Both the position numbers and the translations under genes were made by a program. Positions 16,920 through 25,751 of a stretch of DNA of 44,795 nt are shown in pieces. Within the stretch, counting starts at the first letter, position 1. Every line of letters starts with the position of its first letter. Location of the stretch: positions 1 through 44,795 of the forward strand of contig JAPOYX010000015.1 in NCBI GenBank assembly GCA_026706345.1, written 5' to 3'. The notes under the pieces are model-generated. The model saw only the letters and a program-made list of their open reading frames with translations, did no database searches and had not been told where the DNA came from. This stretch comes from Gemmatimonadota bacterium (lineage in GTDB: Bacteria > JAAXHH01).

Positions 16920-17804
16920 TCAGTCCACCTCGATCAGCCGGCCCTTCGAGTCATGACCGACCTCCGTGGCGTCGCGGCCCTGCCGTTTTCTCCGCATCCG
17001 GTCGCGGTATCGTACCGGCATTTCGCGGCTGCGCCAGGCAAGGAATCCCCGTTCATGCCGGTCCCTGTTCTTAAGCGATGGAGTCGCCGGTACGGAGATG
17101 GTCCCATGGGTGATGGCGGTCATCTTGCGGGACAGGGCAACGATTTCGCCTTTGTTCACGATCAGAGTGACGCCTACGTTGGCTTCTACGATGGGCACGC
17201 CGTTCTCCCTCGCACGCGCAAGCACCGCCCGATCCTGCGACCGGGCTGTCGACCCGAAGGAGGGAATGAGCAGGTAACGGGCGCCGTCGAGTACCGGAAT
17301 GCGGGCGATATCCGGGTTCCAGCGGTCATTGCAGATGACCATGCCGGCCCGGCCGAAAGGCGTGTCGAAGGCGCGGCTGTTCTTGCCCAGGCGGTTGAAC
17401 CACCAGGAACGGTGATGGCCCTCGGCCAGCTGCATTTTGTGGTACTTGCCGCGAAGGCGTCCCCGGTGATCGAGGAACACGGCGCAGTTGTAAATCTCGC
17501 CGTCGATCCGTTCCGCCAGGCCGAACGCAAGGCACATGTTCAGCGTCCTTGCGAGTTCCCGGAACCGCCCGATGGTCCGGCTCCGCATGGTGAGGGCTAC
17601 CCGGTTCATTTCCTCCGGCGGGATCTCGCCGTCGATGATCTCGTTGACTACATACCCCTCCAGCACGCCTTCCGGCGCGACAGCCAATTCGGCCCCATCG
17701 GCCGCGGCATCCCGGAACATCTTTTCCAGTCGGTCTGCGTTCCCCTTCAGATCGAGTTTAACCGGTTTGAACGAAATCGCCGCCACGCGCACATCGCGAA
17801 ACAT
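16920..17804 (-). CDS. Carbon-nitrogen hydrolase (nitrilase superfamily)
   Basis: Predicted amidase or carbamoylase of the nitrilase fold, 294 aa. The catalytic triad is complete: Glu45 (VAPEGVLEGY), Lys123 (GKYHKMQLAEGHH) and Cys158 (MVICNDRWNP). The C-terminal 50 residues are unusually basic (RYRDRMRRKRQGRD) and unlike the catalytic core. It is the first gene of a minus-strand set with NAD synthetase and a nicotinamidase-like hydrolase, so a role in amide recycling for NAD metabolism is plausible, but the substrate cannot be read from the sequence. A promoter candidate lies 136 bases upstream of its ATG. Confidence 0.82.
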   Translation of the reverse strand: MFRDVRVAAISFKPVKLDLKGNADRLEKMFRDAAADGAELAVAPEGVLEGYVVNEIIDGEIPPEEMNRVALTMRSRTIGRFRELARTLNMCLAFGLAERIDGEIYNCAVFLDHRGRLRGKYHKMQLAEGHHRSWWFNRLGKNSRAFDTPFGRAGMVICNDRWNPDIARIPVLDGARYLLIPSFGSTARSQDRAVLARARENGVPIVEANVGVTLIVNKGEIVALSRKMTAITHGTISVPATPSLKNRDRHERGFLAWRSREMPVRYRDRMRRKRQGRDATEVGHDSKGRLIEVD

Positions 17805-17940
17805 GGTCCGCCTCCAGGAATCCAGGCCCGGTTCTCCGTGATCATCCTACTATGCCGAAACATGTATTCAGACCTGAGCATCTTCAGGTAAATGTTCTTG
17901 AATAAAAGCACCAGAAATATTGCGGCTCTACGACTAATGG

Positions 17941-17970
17941 AATATATTGCCGCCGTTCACGAATGCGCAA
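17941..17970 (-). promoter_or_regulatory. Candidate minus-strand promoter for the amidohydrolase-nadE set
   Basis: On the minus strand TTGCGC (17965-17970), an 18-base spacer and TATATT (17941-17946) are followed by CCATTAGTCG. The same geometry and nearly the same downstream bases occur at 5161-5190 upstream of lptF. The rest of the 281-base gap between the divergent genes shows no gene or other structure I can name. Confidence 0.4.
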
Positions 17971-18085
17971 CAGCGGCATAACAGGCCCTGGGTGTTTGGA
18001 CTATAACCGGGGTATGTTTCGTCAGCCCGATTGATTTTCAATAGCGCTTAAAAGATCGCGGTTTGTGAACAACGGGAGGTTTCCC

Positions 18086-18322
18086 ATGCCGTCACCTGAT
18101 ACGAGTAAGCCTCAAATCGAATACGTGACAAAGACCGACCTGGATGCCGCAATCGTCTCCCTGAAGGAACTCATGGACGCCCGGTTCGACACAATGAGCA
18201 CCCGATTTTCCGCGATGGACCACAAAATCGATTCGCGGATATCCGCCGCCGCCAACAAGATCATGGTGGCACTGGTTGTTATCGCCGGTTCTATTATCGC
18301 CAGTCTCCTCTACACTTCCTGA
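18086..18322 (+). CDS. Small coiled-coil protein with a C-terminal membrane anchor
   Basis: A 78-residue protein not assigned to a named family. Residues 15-55 form a probable amphipathic coiled coil ([20 protein letters not shown] and on), and residues 60-75 are a hydrophobic anchor ([18 protein letters not shown]), giving a tail-anchored layout resembling small phage-derived or CCDC90-like proteins. ATG 18086 is chosen because GGGAGG ends 6 bases before it; an upstream GTG at 18065 is less likely. Its TGA overlaps an ATG of the queC frame (TGATG at 18320), so coupling to queC is possible. A role in queuosine synthesis is not implied by the sequence. Confidence 0.65.
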   Translation: MPSPDTSKPQIEYVTKTDLDAAIVSLKELMDARFDTMSTRFSAMDHKIDSRISAAANKIMVALVVIAGSIIASLLYTS

Positions 18323-18336
18323 TGGATGGAACCACC

Positions 18337-19043
18337 ATGAAGGCTGCCGTCGTTCTGCTCAGTGGAGGGGTCGATTCGGCGACGACGCTCGCCATCGCCC
18401 GGGACGAGGGCTTCGACTGCCACGCGATCACCTTCGATTACGGCCAGCGCCACAGGTTCGAGCTCGAATCCGCAAGAAGGGTCGCCGACTCCCTGGGCGT
18501 CGCCCGCCACGTAACCATTCCCTTTGACCTTCGGGCCATCGGCGGGTCGGCGCTGACGGACGACATCCCGGTTCCCAGGGATCAGGATCCGGATTCCATG
18601 GGCGGGCAGATACCGGTCACCTACGTACCGGCGCGCAATACCATCTTCCTTTCCTTCGCCCTGGGCTGGTCCGAGGTGCTCGGTGCTTTCGACCTGTACA
18701 TCGGAGCCAATGCCATCGATTACAGTGGATATCCAGACTGCCGCCCCGAGTACATCGCGGCCTACGAGAACCTGGCGAACCTGGCGACCCGGGCCGGGGT
18801 GACCGGCCAGGGCAGGTTCAGCATCCACGCGCCGCTCATTGAAATGTCCAAGGCGGCAGCGACGGAGCCGGTCATCAGACCGCTGACGATGTGGGACGCC
18901 AGGCCGCGGACTACGCCCTCACGTCTAGTTGTTACGACACGGCGGACGACGGGGCGGCCTGCGGAGGCTGCGACGCCTGCGTCCTGCGGCGCAGGGGTTT
19001 CGCCGAAGCCGGAATCCCCGATCCGACGCGATACGTCTCATGA
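18337..19043 (+). pseudogene. queC: 7-cyano-7-deazaguanine synthase QueC, frame broken by one missing base
   Basis: QueC makes preQ0 from 7-carboxy-7-deazaguanine, ATP and ammonia in the queuosine pathway. The first frame reads cleanly from [19 protein letters not shown] (PP-loop SGGVDS) through [37 protein letters not shown] to APLIEMSKA. Around 18879 homology moves to another frame: [17 protein letters not shown], then the zinc cysteines of C-G-G-C-D-A-C and [16 protein letters not shown], ending at TGA 19041-19043. Adding one base near 18879 restores a 235-aa protein of normal length with all motifs. This is either a sequencing or assembly error or a recent mutation; the intact downstream half favours an error. 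ATG 18322 is an alternative start. The end overlaps the hrpA end by 6 bases. Confidence 0.85.
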
Positions 19044-22000
19044 CGTCTCCGGTCCGCGGGAATCCGCTTCGATCTGGTCCAACAACCCCTGCAGTCGTTT
19101 CGAAGAAACGGTCCGCCCGGTCCCAAGCTCCTGGGCGAACACCGAGACACGGTACTCCTCGAGCATCCACCTGAATTCGTTCAGCAGGGCGGGATTTACG
19201 TCGTCCCTGCTATGCAACGCCCTTAGCGCATCGTCGAAGGGTTTGACCAGTTCTGCCTTCTTCTGGTCCTTCGTCCGGTCTTCCCGCGCCCGGCGGGACC
19301 TCGTTTCAACGGCCTTCAGGTATCGAACCAGGTTGGGCAGTTCGACAGCCGGCGTCTTGCGCAGAAAATCGGACGGAATCAGCCGTTGGAGGTCGTCTTC
19401 CATGTCAGGATAACCGGGGGCCGTCCGGATATCTCCTCCGAGAACCCGTTCCAGGGGCCGCATCTGCTGCTGGAACCAGTTGGGTAGTTTTTTCAGCAGC
19501 CCGCGCGCCTGTTCCACGTCTTCCTCGAAACGGTCGGCCGTCAGGGGATACAGCGGCTCTCGGGTGAAAAGAGCGTCAAGCAGGTGGTCGTAAGCCGAGT
19601 TCTGAAGTGCTTCGAGGCCGCCGGCGTGGTCTGTCAGGGCGGGAAGATCCCGCAGAAACGCCAGGTCGCGCCGCAACCAGGCCATTTCCTCGCTCATCCG
19701 CCGTTCGAGCAGGCGGACTAGTCCCATGCGGGTTTCCTGATGCGCTTCGTGCCGGTCCCGGAACAGGCGCAGGTCGACCACGTCATCGGCCGCCTGCAGA
19801 CCGGGCCAGGCGTACAGGGGCACGGTCCCCGACAGGCCGATTTCGACGCGGTCCGGCAGGTCGCCGATCGACCAGTCCCGCAGGTCGTATCGTTCCCAGC
19901 GCTCCGCCGCCTTCCGCCAGCTTTCCGATTCGACGGCCACGGCGCGGCCGACGATTTCAGCGCGGATACGTTCTGGGTCGCGAGTCGAAAGCACGGCGCC
20001 TCCGTCCTCATCGGTCACCAGGACACGCATTCTCAGGTGATCGGGGACGGATCCGACCGGCCATTCCGACGGGTCGATTTCGAGACCATGCCGCCTTGCG
20101 ATAAATTCCGCGAGCGCCCCGGTAAGGGAGGTGCCGGCAGGGTCTAGATCCTCCACGATCATCCGCGCCGTTTCCGGAATGGGTACGAGCCGCTTGCGTT
20201 TCCTGCCCGGCAGCCCTCTGAGCAACGCTTCGATCTTCTCGCATAACAGGCCGGGGACGAGCCAGTCCAGCGACTCGAGGGGAAGCTGGTGCACCTTGCT
20301 GCGGGGCAGCGAAAGGGTGACGCCGTCCTCCTCCCGGCCCGGCCGGCAGGCGTACCGTAATGGCAGCCGTTCGCCTTCCAGCGTGAAATGCTCCGGGAAG
20401 TCCTCCGGGTGGTGCCGCGCGTCATCGGTCCCCGTGAGGTCCCTGGTTTCCATGCGCAGGAAAAGATCCTTCCCCGCCCCTTCCGTTTTAATGATCCGGT
20501 TCAGGTCGTGTGCCGAAAACACATGGGAAATCCGTTCCGCATAGAATTGAAAAGCGGCTTCGTCGAGATCGACGCGGTAGGCGTTGCGGTGTTGCAGCAG
20601 CCAGGTCTCGGCATCCCGTCTGGTCCTCCGGTTGTGATCCATGAAGGCGTACCGGGTCCTCAAATCGTCGTTCACCAGCGCACCGCGGATGAAAATCCGC
20701 GTCGCCTCTGCCGGATTAGCCTTCCCGTAATCAATCGTCCGACGAGAGACCAATAGGCCGTGCAGGAGCAGCGTTTCGTCGACGAGCACCCGCCCGGCGG
20801 CCGTTTCCCACCTGGGATTTGTATAGGAGGCCCGGCATAGATGGCGGCCCAGTTCAGCGGCCCACTCGGGTTGAACCCGAGCCACCGTGCGCGCATAGAG
20901 CCGGTTGGTTTCGACCATCTCCGCGGCGACGATCCAGGGCGCCGACGCCGTTCCGCCTCTTTGCCCGTCCTCGCCTTCCTTCCCGGGCCTTTCGTCCCGC
21001 TTTCCATGCCTGTTGTTCTTGCCGGAATCTTTGCCGGGTCTCCTTTGAAAAAGACCGGATCCGGGGAAGATCATGGCGGTCCGGTTTCTGGATCCGGTAT
21101 AGAGATTGCCTTCCCGGTGTTCGGCGACCTGGCTCAGCAGGCCGCTCAGGATCGACCGGTGGACCGCGTCGTAGTGGGCGCTTCCGGTTCGTTCCGGGCG
21201 GCCGCGAAAGCCGTCGGATTCCCGGAGCGCGCGGCGGAGCTGCACATAGATGTCGCGCCATTCGCGCATACGGTTGTAGGAAAGGTAGTGTCTCCGGCAG
21301 AACCTGCGCATGGCAGCCTGGGTTTTCAGGTGCTCGAAGGTATTGTGGAAAGCCTCCCAGATATTGAGCAGGGTCAGGAAATCCGAGGACGCGTTCCTGA
21401 ACTTCCGGTGCTCCTGGTCCGCCTGTTCCTGCTGGTCGAGGGGCCTGACGCGGGGATCCTGGATGCTGATGGCCGCCGCGATGACGAGGACCTCCTGCAG
21501 GGCGTTTTCCTGCCGGGCCTGCAGGAGCATGCGCGACACTGTGGGCGACACCGGCAGTCTCGCCATGGCCCGGCCCCGATCGGTCAGACGCCGTTCCCCG
21601 TCGATGGCCCCCAGTTCGGTGAGCAGTTGGAAACCGTCCCTTATAGCCTGGGGAGTGGGCCGGTCGAGAAAGGGAAAGGCGTGGACGTCGCCCAGTTTCA
21701 ACGCCAGCATGCGCAGAATGACCTCGGCGAGATTGGCGCGTTGCAGTTCGGGCGTGGTAAACTCCGGCCGGTTCGTCAGGTCGGACTCGCTGTAGAGTCT
21801 GAGGCAGACGCCCCCGGACACCCGCCCGCAGCGTCCGGCCCGCTGTCGGGCGCTGCTTTGCGCGATGGGCTCGATCGGCAACCGTTGGGTTCGGGTCCGC
21901 GGCGCGTAGCGGCTGATCCGGGCGAGACCGGTATCGACGACGTACTTGATTCGCGGGATGGTCAGCGAAGTCTCGGCGACATTCGTGGCGACGACGATGC

Positions 22001-23054
22001 GGCGGTTGTTCCGCGGTTGAAAGACCCGCTGCTGGTCCGCGCTGGTCAGGCGGCCGAAGAGCGGAAGGACGTCGGTGTGCCGGTAGGATCTTCCATCCAG
22101 CCGTCTGCGCGTCTCGTGGATGTCCTTCTCCGAAGGAAGAAAAACCAGGATGTCGCCACGGCCGGGTTCTTCCATGATCCGGTCGACCGCGTCGACGGCT
22201 CCGTCGACATAGGTATAGTCGTCGGCGTCGCCCCGCGTTTCCTCGAGGGGCAGATACCGGATCTCCACCGGATGCAGGCGTCCCGACACCTCGATCACCG
22301 GCGCGTCGTCGAAAGCGTCCGAGAAGGCGGCGGTGTCGATGGTCGCCGAGGTAATCACGACTTTCAGATCCTTCCTGCGCCTGATCAGCAACCGGAGGTA
22401 TCCCAGCAGGAAATCTATATTCAGACTGCGTTCGTGGGCCTCGTCGATGATGATCGTGTCGTATTCAAGCAGGTTCGGATCGTGCTGTATCTCGGCAAGC
22501 AACATGCCGTCGGTCATCATCTTGACCCGGGTCTCGGGCACGGTCTCGTCCGTGAAGCGTATTTTGCATCCGACTTCCCGGCCCCAGGTCGCATCGAGTT
22601 CCTCGGCAATACGGCGCGACACCGACAGCGCCGCGACACGCCGGGGCTGCGTGCACGCGATACGGCCGTACACGCCCCTGCCCGCCTCGAGGCAGATTTT
22701 GGGCAGATGCGTCGTCTTGCCCGATCCGGTTTCCCCCGTCACGATCACGACCGGATGGCTGCGCAGGGTTTCGAGTATTGCCTTCCGCCGGGCGGAAATG
22801 GGCAGCTGGCTGTCAATGGTGACTGATGTATTCGACCCGAGGCGCTGCTCCACGAGCGCTGCCGAGGCGGACGCCTGCTCCACCAGTCTTTCAAGCCGGC
22901 CGTGGTCCCCTCGCTCCGTGCCGCGTAACTTCTTCAACCGGCGCTGGATGTCCCGCCGGTCCTTCAGCGTGCATCGCGGCAGGAGCGCCCTTATCCCGGT
23001 CGCCAGCCCTTGATCCATGGAGGGCTTTTGCGTTTCGGTATGCTTATCGTTCAT
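19038..23054 (-). CDS. hrpA: ATP-dependent RNA helicase HrpA
   Basis: DEAH-box RNA helicase of 1338 aa, close to the usual length of about 1300. In E. coli HrpA acts in mRNA processing and rescue of collided ribosomes. Motifs in order: GETGSGKT (107-114), TQPRR, DEAH (204-207), SAT (VVITSATID), [11 protein letters not shown] and QRAGRCGR, followed by the HA2/OB region and the long HrpA-specific C-terminal domain. Between GSGLFQRRP and WIVAAEM there is a roughly 35-residue Lys/Arg/Gly/Glu-rich insert that E. coli HrpA lacks. The gene starts 10 bases after the CNT transporter stop on the same strand and ends overlapping queC. Confidence 0.94.
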   Translation of the reverse strand: MNDKHTETQKPSMDQGLATGIRALLPRCTLKDRRDIQRRLKKLRGTERGDHGRLERLVEQASASAALVEQRLGSNTSVTIDSQLPISARRKAILETLRSHPVVIVTGETGSGKTTHLPKICLEAGRGVYGRIACTQPRRVAALSVSRRIAEELDATWGREVGCKIRFTDETVPETRVKMMTDGMLLAEIQHDPNLLEYDTIIIDEAHERSLNIDFLLGYLRLLIRRRKDLKVVITSATIDTAAFSDAFDDAPVIEVSGRLHPVEIRYLPLEETRGDADDYTYVDGAVDAVDRIMEEPGRGDILVFLPSEKDIHETRRRLDGRSYRHTDVLPLFGRLTSADQQRVFQPRNNRRIVVATNVAETSLTIPRIKYVVDTGLARISRYAPRTRTQRLPIEPIAQSSARQRAGRCGRVSGGVCLRLYSESDLTNRPEFTTPELQRANLAEVILRMLALKLGDVHAFPFLDRPTPQAIRDGFQLLTELGAIDGERRLTDRGRAMARLPVSPTVSRMLLQARQENALQEVLVIAAAISIQDPRVRPLDQQEQADQEHRKFRNASSDFLTLLNIWEAFHNTFEHLKTQAAMRRFCRRHYLSYNRMREWRDIYVQLRRALRESDGFRGRPERTGSAHYDAVHRSILSGLLSQVAEHREGNLYTGSRNRTAMIFPGSGLFQRRPGKDSGKNNRHGKRDERPGKEGEDGQRGGTASAPWIVAAEMVETNRLYARTVARVQPEWAAELGRHLCRASYTNPRWETAAGRVLVDETLLLHGLLVSRRTIDYGKANPAEATRIFIRGALVNDDLRTRYAFMDHNRRTRRDAETWLLQHRNAYRVDLDEAAFQFYAERISHVFSAHDLNRIIKTEGAGKDLFLRMETRDLTGTDDARHHPEDFPEHFTLEGERLPLRYACRPGREEDGVTLSLPRSKVHQLPLESLDWLVPGLLCEKIEALLRGLPGRKRKRLVPIPETARMIVEDLDPAGTSLTGALAEFIARRHGLEIDPSEWPVGSVPDHLRMRVLVTDEDGGAVLSTRDPERIRAEIVGRAVAVESESWRKAAERWERYDLRDWSIGDLPDRVEIGLSGTVPLYAWPGLQAADDVVDLRLFRDRHEAHQETRMGLVRLLERRMSEEMAWLRRDLAFLRDLPALTDHAGGLEALQNSAYDHLLDALFTREPLYPLTADRFEEDVEQARGLLKKLPNWFQQQMRPLERVLGGDIRTAPGYPDMEDDLQRLIPSDFLRKTPAVELPNLVRYLKAVETRSRRAREDRTKDQKKAELVKPFDDALRALHSRDDVNPALLNEFRWMLEEYRVSVFAQELGTGRTVSSKRLQGLLDQIEADSRGPETS

Positions 23055-23064
23055 GAAAATCCAA

Positions 23065-24264
23065 CTACATCAGCAGGCCCGCCACGGTGGCGGTCATGTT
23101 GGCGGCCAGGGCGCCGCCGATCATGGACCGGATGCCGAACCGGGCGATGTCCTTCCGCCTCTCCGGCACCAATCCGCCGATCCCCCCGATCATGATCGCG
23201 ATGGTCCCGAAGTTTGCGAAGCTGCACAGCGCGTAGGTGGCGATGGTGAAAGAACGCTCCGATAGCTGTTCCCGCATCGTGCTCAGGTCCTGGTAGGCCA
23301 GGAATTCGTTCAGGATGGTCTTCTTGCCGATCAGCATGCCCACCGCCTGGGCGTCTTCCCAGGACACGCCCATCAGCAGGGCCAGCGGCGCGCAGGCCCA
23401 ACCCAGGATACGCTCGAGGGACAGTGGCGCGCCGCCCAGGTGGGGAGCTAGCCCTACCGCCCAGTTGAACAGGCTGACGAAAGCAATCGCCACGATGAGC
23501 ATGGCCGCCACGTTCAAGGCCAGTCTCAACCCGTCCGACGCGCCGCTGCAGGCCGCGTCGACGAAGTTGACTCCCGGTTTCGGAACGTCTACGGTCACCA
23601 CGCCCAGGGTGCGGGAAGTCTCGGTCTCGGGCGTCATGATCTTGGCGACGACCAGCGCGGCCGGCGCCGACATGAGCGATGCGGCCAGGAGGTGGCCCGC
23701 GTCGGCGCCCAGGGCTACATAGGCGGCCAGTACCGAGCCGGCCACGGTCGCCATGCCGGAAGTCATCATGGCCATGATCTCCGAGCGGGTCATGGTCTTC
23801 AGGTAGGGAAGAATGACAAGCGGCGCCGTCGAGGCGCCGAGATAGACGTTCGCCGCGGCCGCCATGGACTCCGACCCCGATGCGCCCATGACGCGTACCA
23901 TGACTCTCGCCATCTGCCGGACGATCCACTGGATGCAGCCCAGGTAGAACAGGATCGAAGTGATGGAGGACACGAATATGATCATCGGCAGCACGGAAAA
24001 CCCGAACAGCGCGGTTTCCACCAGGTCGCCGAAGACGAAGCGGGCCCCTTCGTTGGAGAAGGCGATCACCTTGTTGATGGCCAGGCGGGCCAGGTCGAAT
24101 ACCAGCTGGCCCGGCGCGGTGTGCAGGAGGAGCAGGGCCAGCAGGGCCTGCAGGCCCAGGCCGCTTCCGATGAGCCGCCAGTTCAGACGGCGCCGGTTCT
24201 CCGACAGCAGCCAGGCTATAGCCACGAGAACAAACAACCCGAAGACACCAATCACGCGTTCCAT
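23065..24264 (-). CDS. Concentrative nucleoside transporter (CNT/NupC family)
   Basis: Predicted inner-membrane symporter taking up nucleosides with H+ or Na+. The 399-residue chain is mostly hydrophobic, with about ten membrane segments. It has the three CNT blocks: an N-terminal transport region, a gate-type core (VLPMIIFVSSITSILFYLG, then GASGSESMAAAANVYLGASTAP with the G-S-E-S-x-x-A-x-A-N substrate loop), and the C-terminal domain with GKKTILNEFLAY and ALCSFANFGTIAI. It sits 3 bases after the GT2 gene and 10 bases before hrpA, so the three are probably one transcript although their roles are unrelated. Confidence 0.9.
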   Translation of the reverse strand: MERVIGVFGLFVLVAIAWLLSENRRRLNWRLIGSGLGLQALLALLLLHTAPGQLVFDLARLAINKVIAFSNEGARFVFGDLVETALFGFSVLPMIIFVSSITSILFYLGCIQWIVRQMARVMVRVMGASGSESMAAAANVYLGASTAPLVILPYLKTMTRSEIMAMMTSGMATVAGSVLAAYVALGADAGHLLAASLMSAPAALVVAKIMTPETETSRTLGVVTVDVPKPGVNFVDAACSGASDGLRLALNVAAMLIVAIAFVSLFNWAVGLAPHLGGAPLSLERILGWACAPLALLMGVSWEDAQAVGMLIGKKTILNEFLAYQDLSTMREQLSERSFTIATYALCSFANFGTIAIMIGGIGGLVPERRKDIARFGIRSMIGGALAANMTATVAGLLM

Positions 24265-24267
24265 GGG

Positions 24268-25749
24268 TTATCCTTGACTCGCTGTCCGCGGCCACAGGGA
24301 GGCCACGCCGACATAAAGGTAACCTGCGAAAAACAGGAAGAGGAAGGGGATGGAGGGGTAGATTCCGTTGATGGCCGTGTAGTAGATCAACAGGCCGAAG
24401 TGCAGGGCGAACAGCAGTTCCAGCGCCGGGAGCCAGGTACGGATTCCCCTGTAGCGCAACCGGCGCCACCGGTCCGTCTGGTCCGCTCCGCCGAGGATGC
24501 CGTACTTGGGCGTGCGCTGGAAACCCGACTTGCGGTTCAGCAGCGCCTCCAGGACGGCCCGCGTGTTGTTCAGGCAGATGCCGATGCCGATGGACATGAG
24601 CGCGGGCAGGAAAAAGAGGCACCGCTTCCATCGGTCCCGGTTGATCTCGAACTGCGCGAACAGGTAGAAGAGGGAAACGGAAACCGTGGCCGCGCACAGA
24701 AAAGGCAGGTCTATCCAGAAGGAATTTATCCAGCCGGCCTGCACCCGGATTACGATCGACGGGAAAATCAGCACCGAAAGCAACAGCATGAGCATATAGG
24801 CCATGTTGTTGGTGAGATGGTAGGTCGCTTCGAGCTTGTAGCGGAAGGGCAGCGCGCTGCACCACACCTTCGGAAGCATCTTCTTCGCGGTCTGTATGGA
24901 CCCCTTGGACCAACGGTGCTGCTGGGTCTTGAATGCGTTCATTTCCACGGGGAGCTCGGAGGGCGTGGAAACGTCTTCGAGGAATACGAAGTGCTGGCCC
25001 TTGAGTTGCGCCCGGTAGCTCAGGTCGAGGTCCTCGGTCAGGGTGTCATGCTGCCAGCCGCCCGCGGCCTCGATGCTCTCGCGGCGCCAGATGCCCGCCG
25101 TTCCGTTGAAGTTGAAAAACCTGCCCGAGCGGTTCCGCGCGCCGTGTTCCATGACGAAATGGCCGTCCAGCATGATCGCCTGGACCCGGGTCAGGAGCGA
25201 GTAGCCCCGGTTGAGGTAGGACCACCGGGTCTGAACCAGGCCCACCCGTTTGTCGCGGAACAGGTGCATGGTGTTCTTGAGGAAATCCGGCGGCGGGATG
25301 AAGTCGGCGTCGAAAATCGCGATGAAGGCGCCCCGGGCTACGTCCAGCCCTTCCTGCAGCGCGCCCGCCTTGTATCCGGTGCGCGCCGTCCGGTGCAGGT
25401 AGTGAATGTCGAACCCGGCTTCCCGGTAGCGTTCGACGCAGCGGGCCGCCAGGTCCCGGGTTTCGTCGGTGGAGTCGTCCAGTACCTGGATCTCAAGGCG
25501 ATCGCGGGGATACTCGATCCGGCAGACGGCGTCGATCAGCCTTTCCACTACGTATTGCTCGTTGTAGAGGGGCAATTGCACGGTAACCGCGGGGGCAGCG
25601 TCTCCCGGGAGTTCCGGCTTTACAGGCCGTGCCCGGTCCTTATATTTGTAGTACAGATACACCATCAGGTAACGGTGCACGCCGTAGACCGCGAGCAGGA
25701 ACAGGACCAGGAAATACAGGAGAATGAATATCAGCGAAAGATAGCTCAT
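24268..25749 (-). CDS. Processive family 2 glycosyltransferase (cellulose-synthase-like)
   Basis: Membrane glycosyltransferase of 493 aa with the GT-A signature of family 2 synthases: PLYNEQYVVERL, the first aspartates VLDDSTDET (91-95), DAD at 147-149 for the metal and UDP-sugar, TED at 238-240 as catalytic base, and QxxRW (QQHRW, 276-280), the acceptor motif of processive enzymes. One membrane segment precedes the catalytic domain (3-30) and at least four follow it (about 305-340, 345-370, 440-490). It lacks a PilZ domain. The product could be a polysaccharide or glycolipid. It diverges from a GT-C-like gene with only 2 bases between start codons, which hints at a shared pathway. Confidence 0.88.
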   Translation of the reverse strand: MSYLSLIFILLYFLVLFLLAVYGVHRYLMVYLYYKYKDRARPVKPELPGDAAPAVTVQLPLYNEQYVVERLIDAVCRIEYPRDRLEIQVLDDSTDETRDLAARCVERYREAGFDIHYLHRTARTGYKAGALQEGLDVARGAFIAIFDADFIPPPDFLKNTMHLFRDKRVGLVQTRWSYLNRGYSLLTRVQAIMLDGHFVMEHGARNRSGRFFNFNGTAGIWRRESIEAAGGWQHDTLTEDLDLSYRAQLKGQHFVFLEDVSTPSELPVEMNAFKTQQHRWSKGSIQTAKKMLPKVWCSALPFRYKLEATYHLTNNMAYMLMLLLSVLIFPSIVIRVQAGWINSFWIDLPFLCAATVSVSLFYLFAQFEINRDRWKRCLFFLPALMSIGIGICLNNTRAVLEALLNRKSGFQRTPKYGILGGADQTDRWRRLRYRGIRTWLPALELLFALHFGLLIYYTAINGIYPSIPFLFLFFAGYLYVGVASLWPRTASQG

Positions 25750-25751
25750 AC

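Noticed and set aside
17805-18085. preQ1 riboswitch before queC
   Set aside because: No compact H-type pseudoknot pattern with an A-rich tail was seen, and the small-protein gene lies between this gap and queC.
20841-22826. Long plus-strand reading frame (661 codons) opposite hrpA
   Set aside because: It lies wholly antisense to a clear HrpA helicase, is of low-complexity composition typical of high-GC mirror frames, and has no family resemblance.
23051-24913. Minus-strand frame of 620 codons overlapping the transporter and glycosyltransferase
   Set aside because: It is a shifted frame of the same genes and gives Arg/Pro/Gly-rich sequence.
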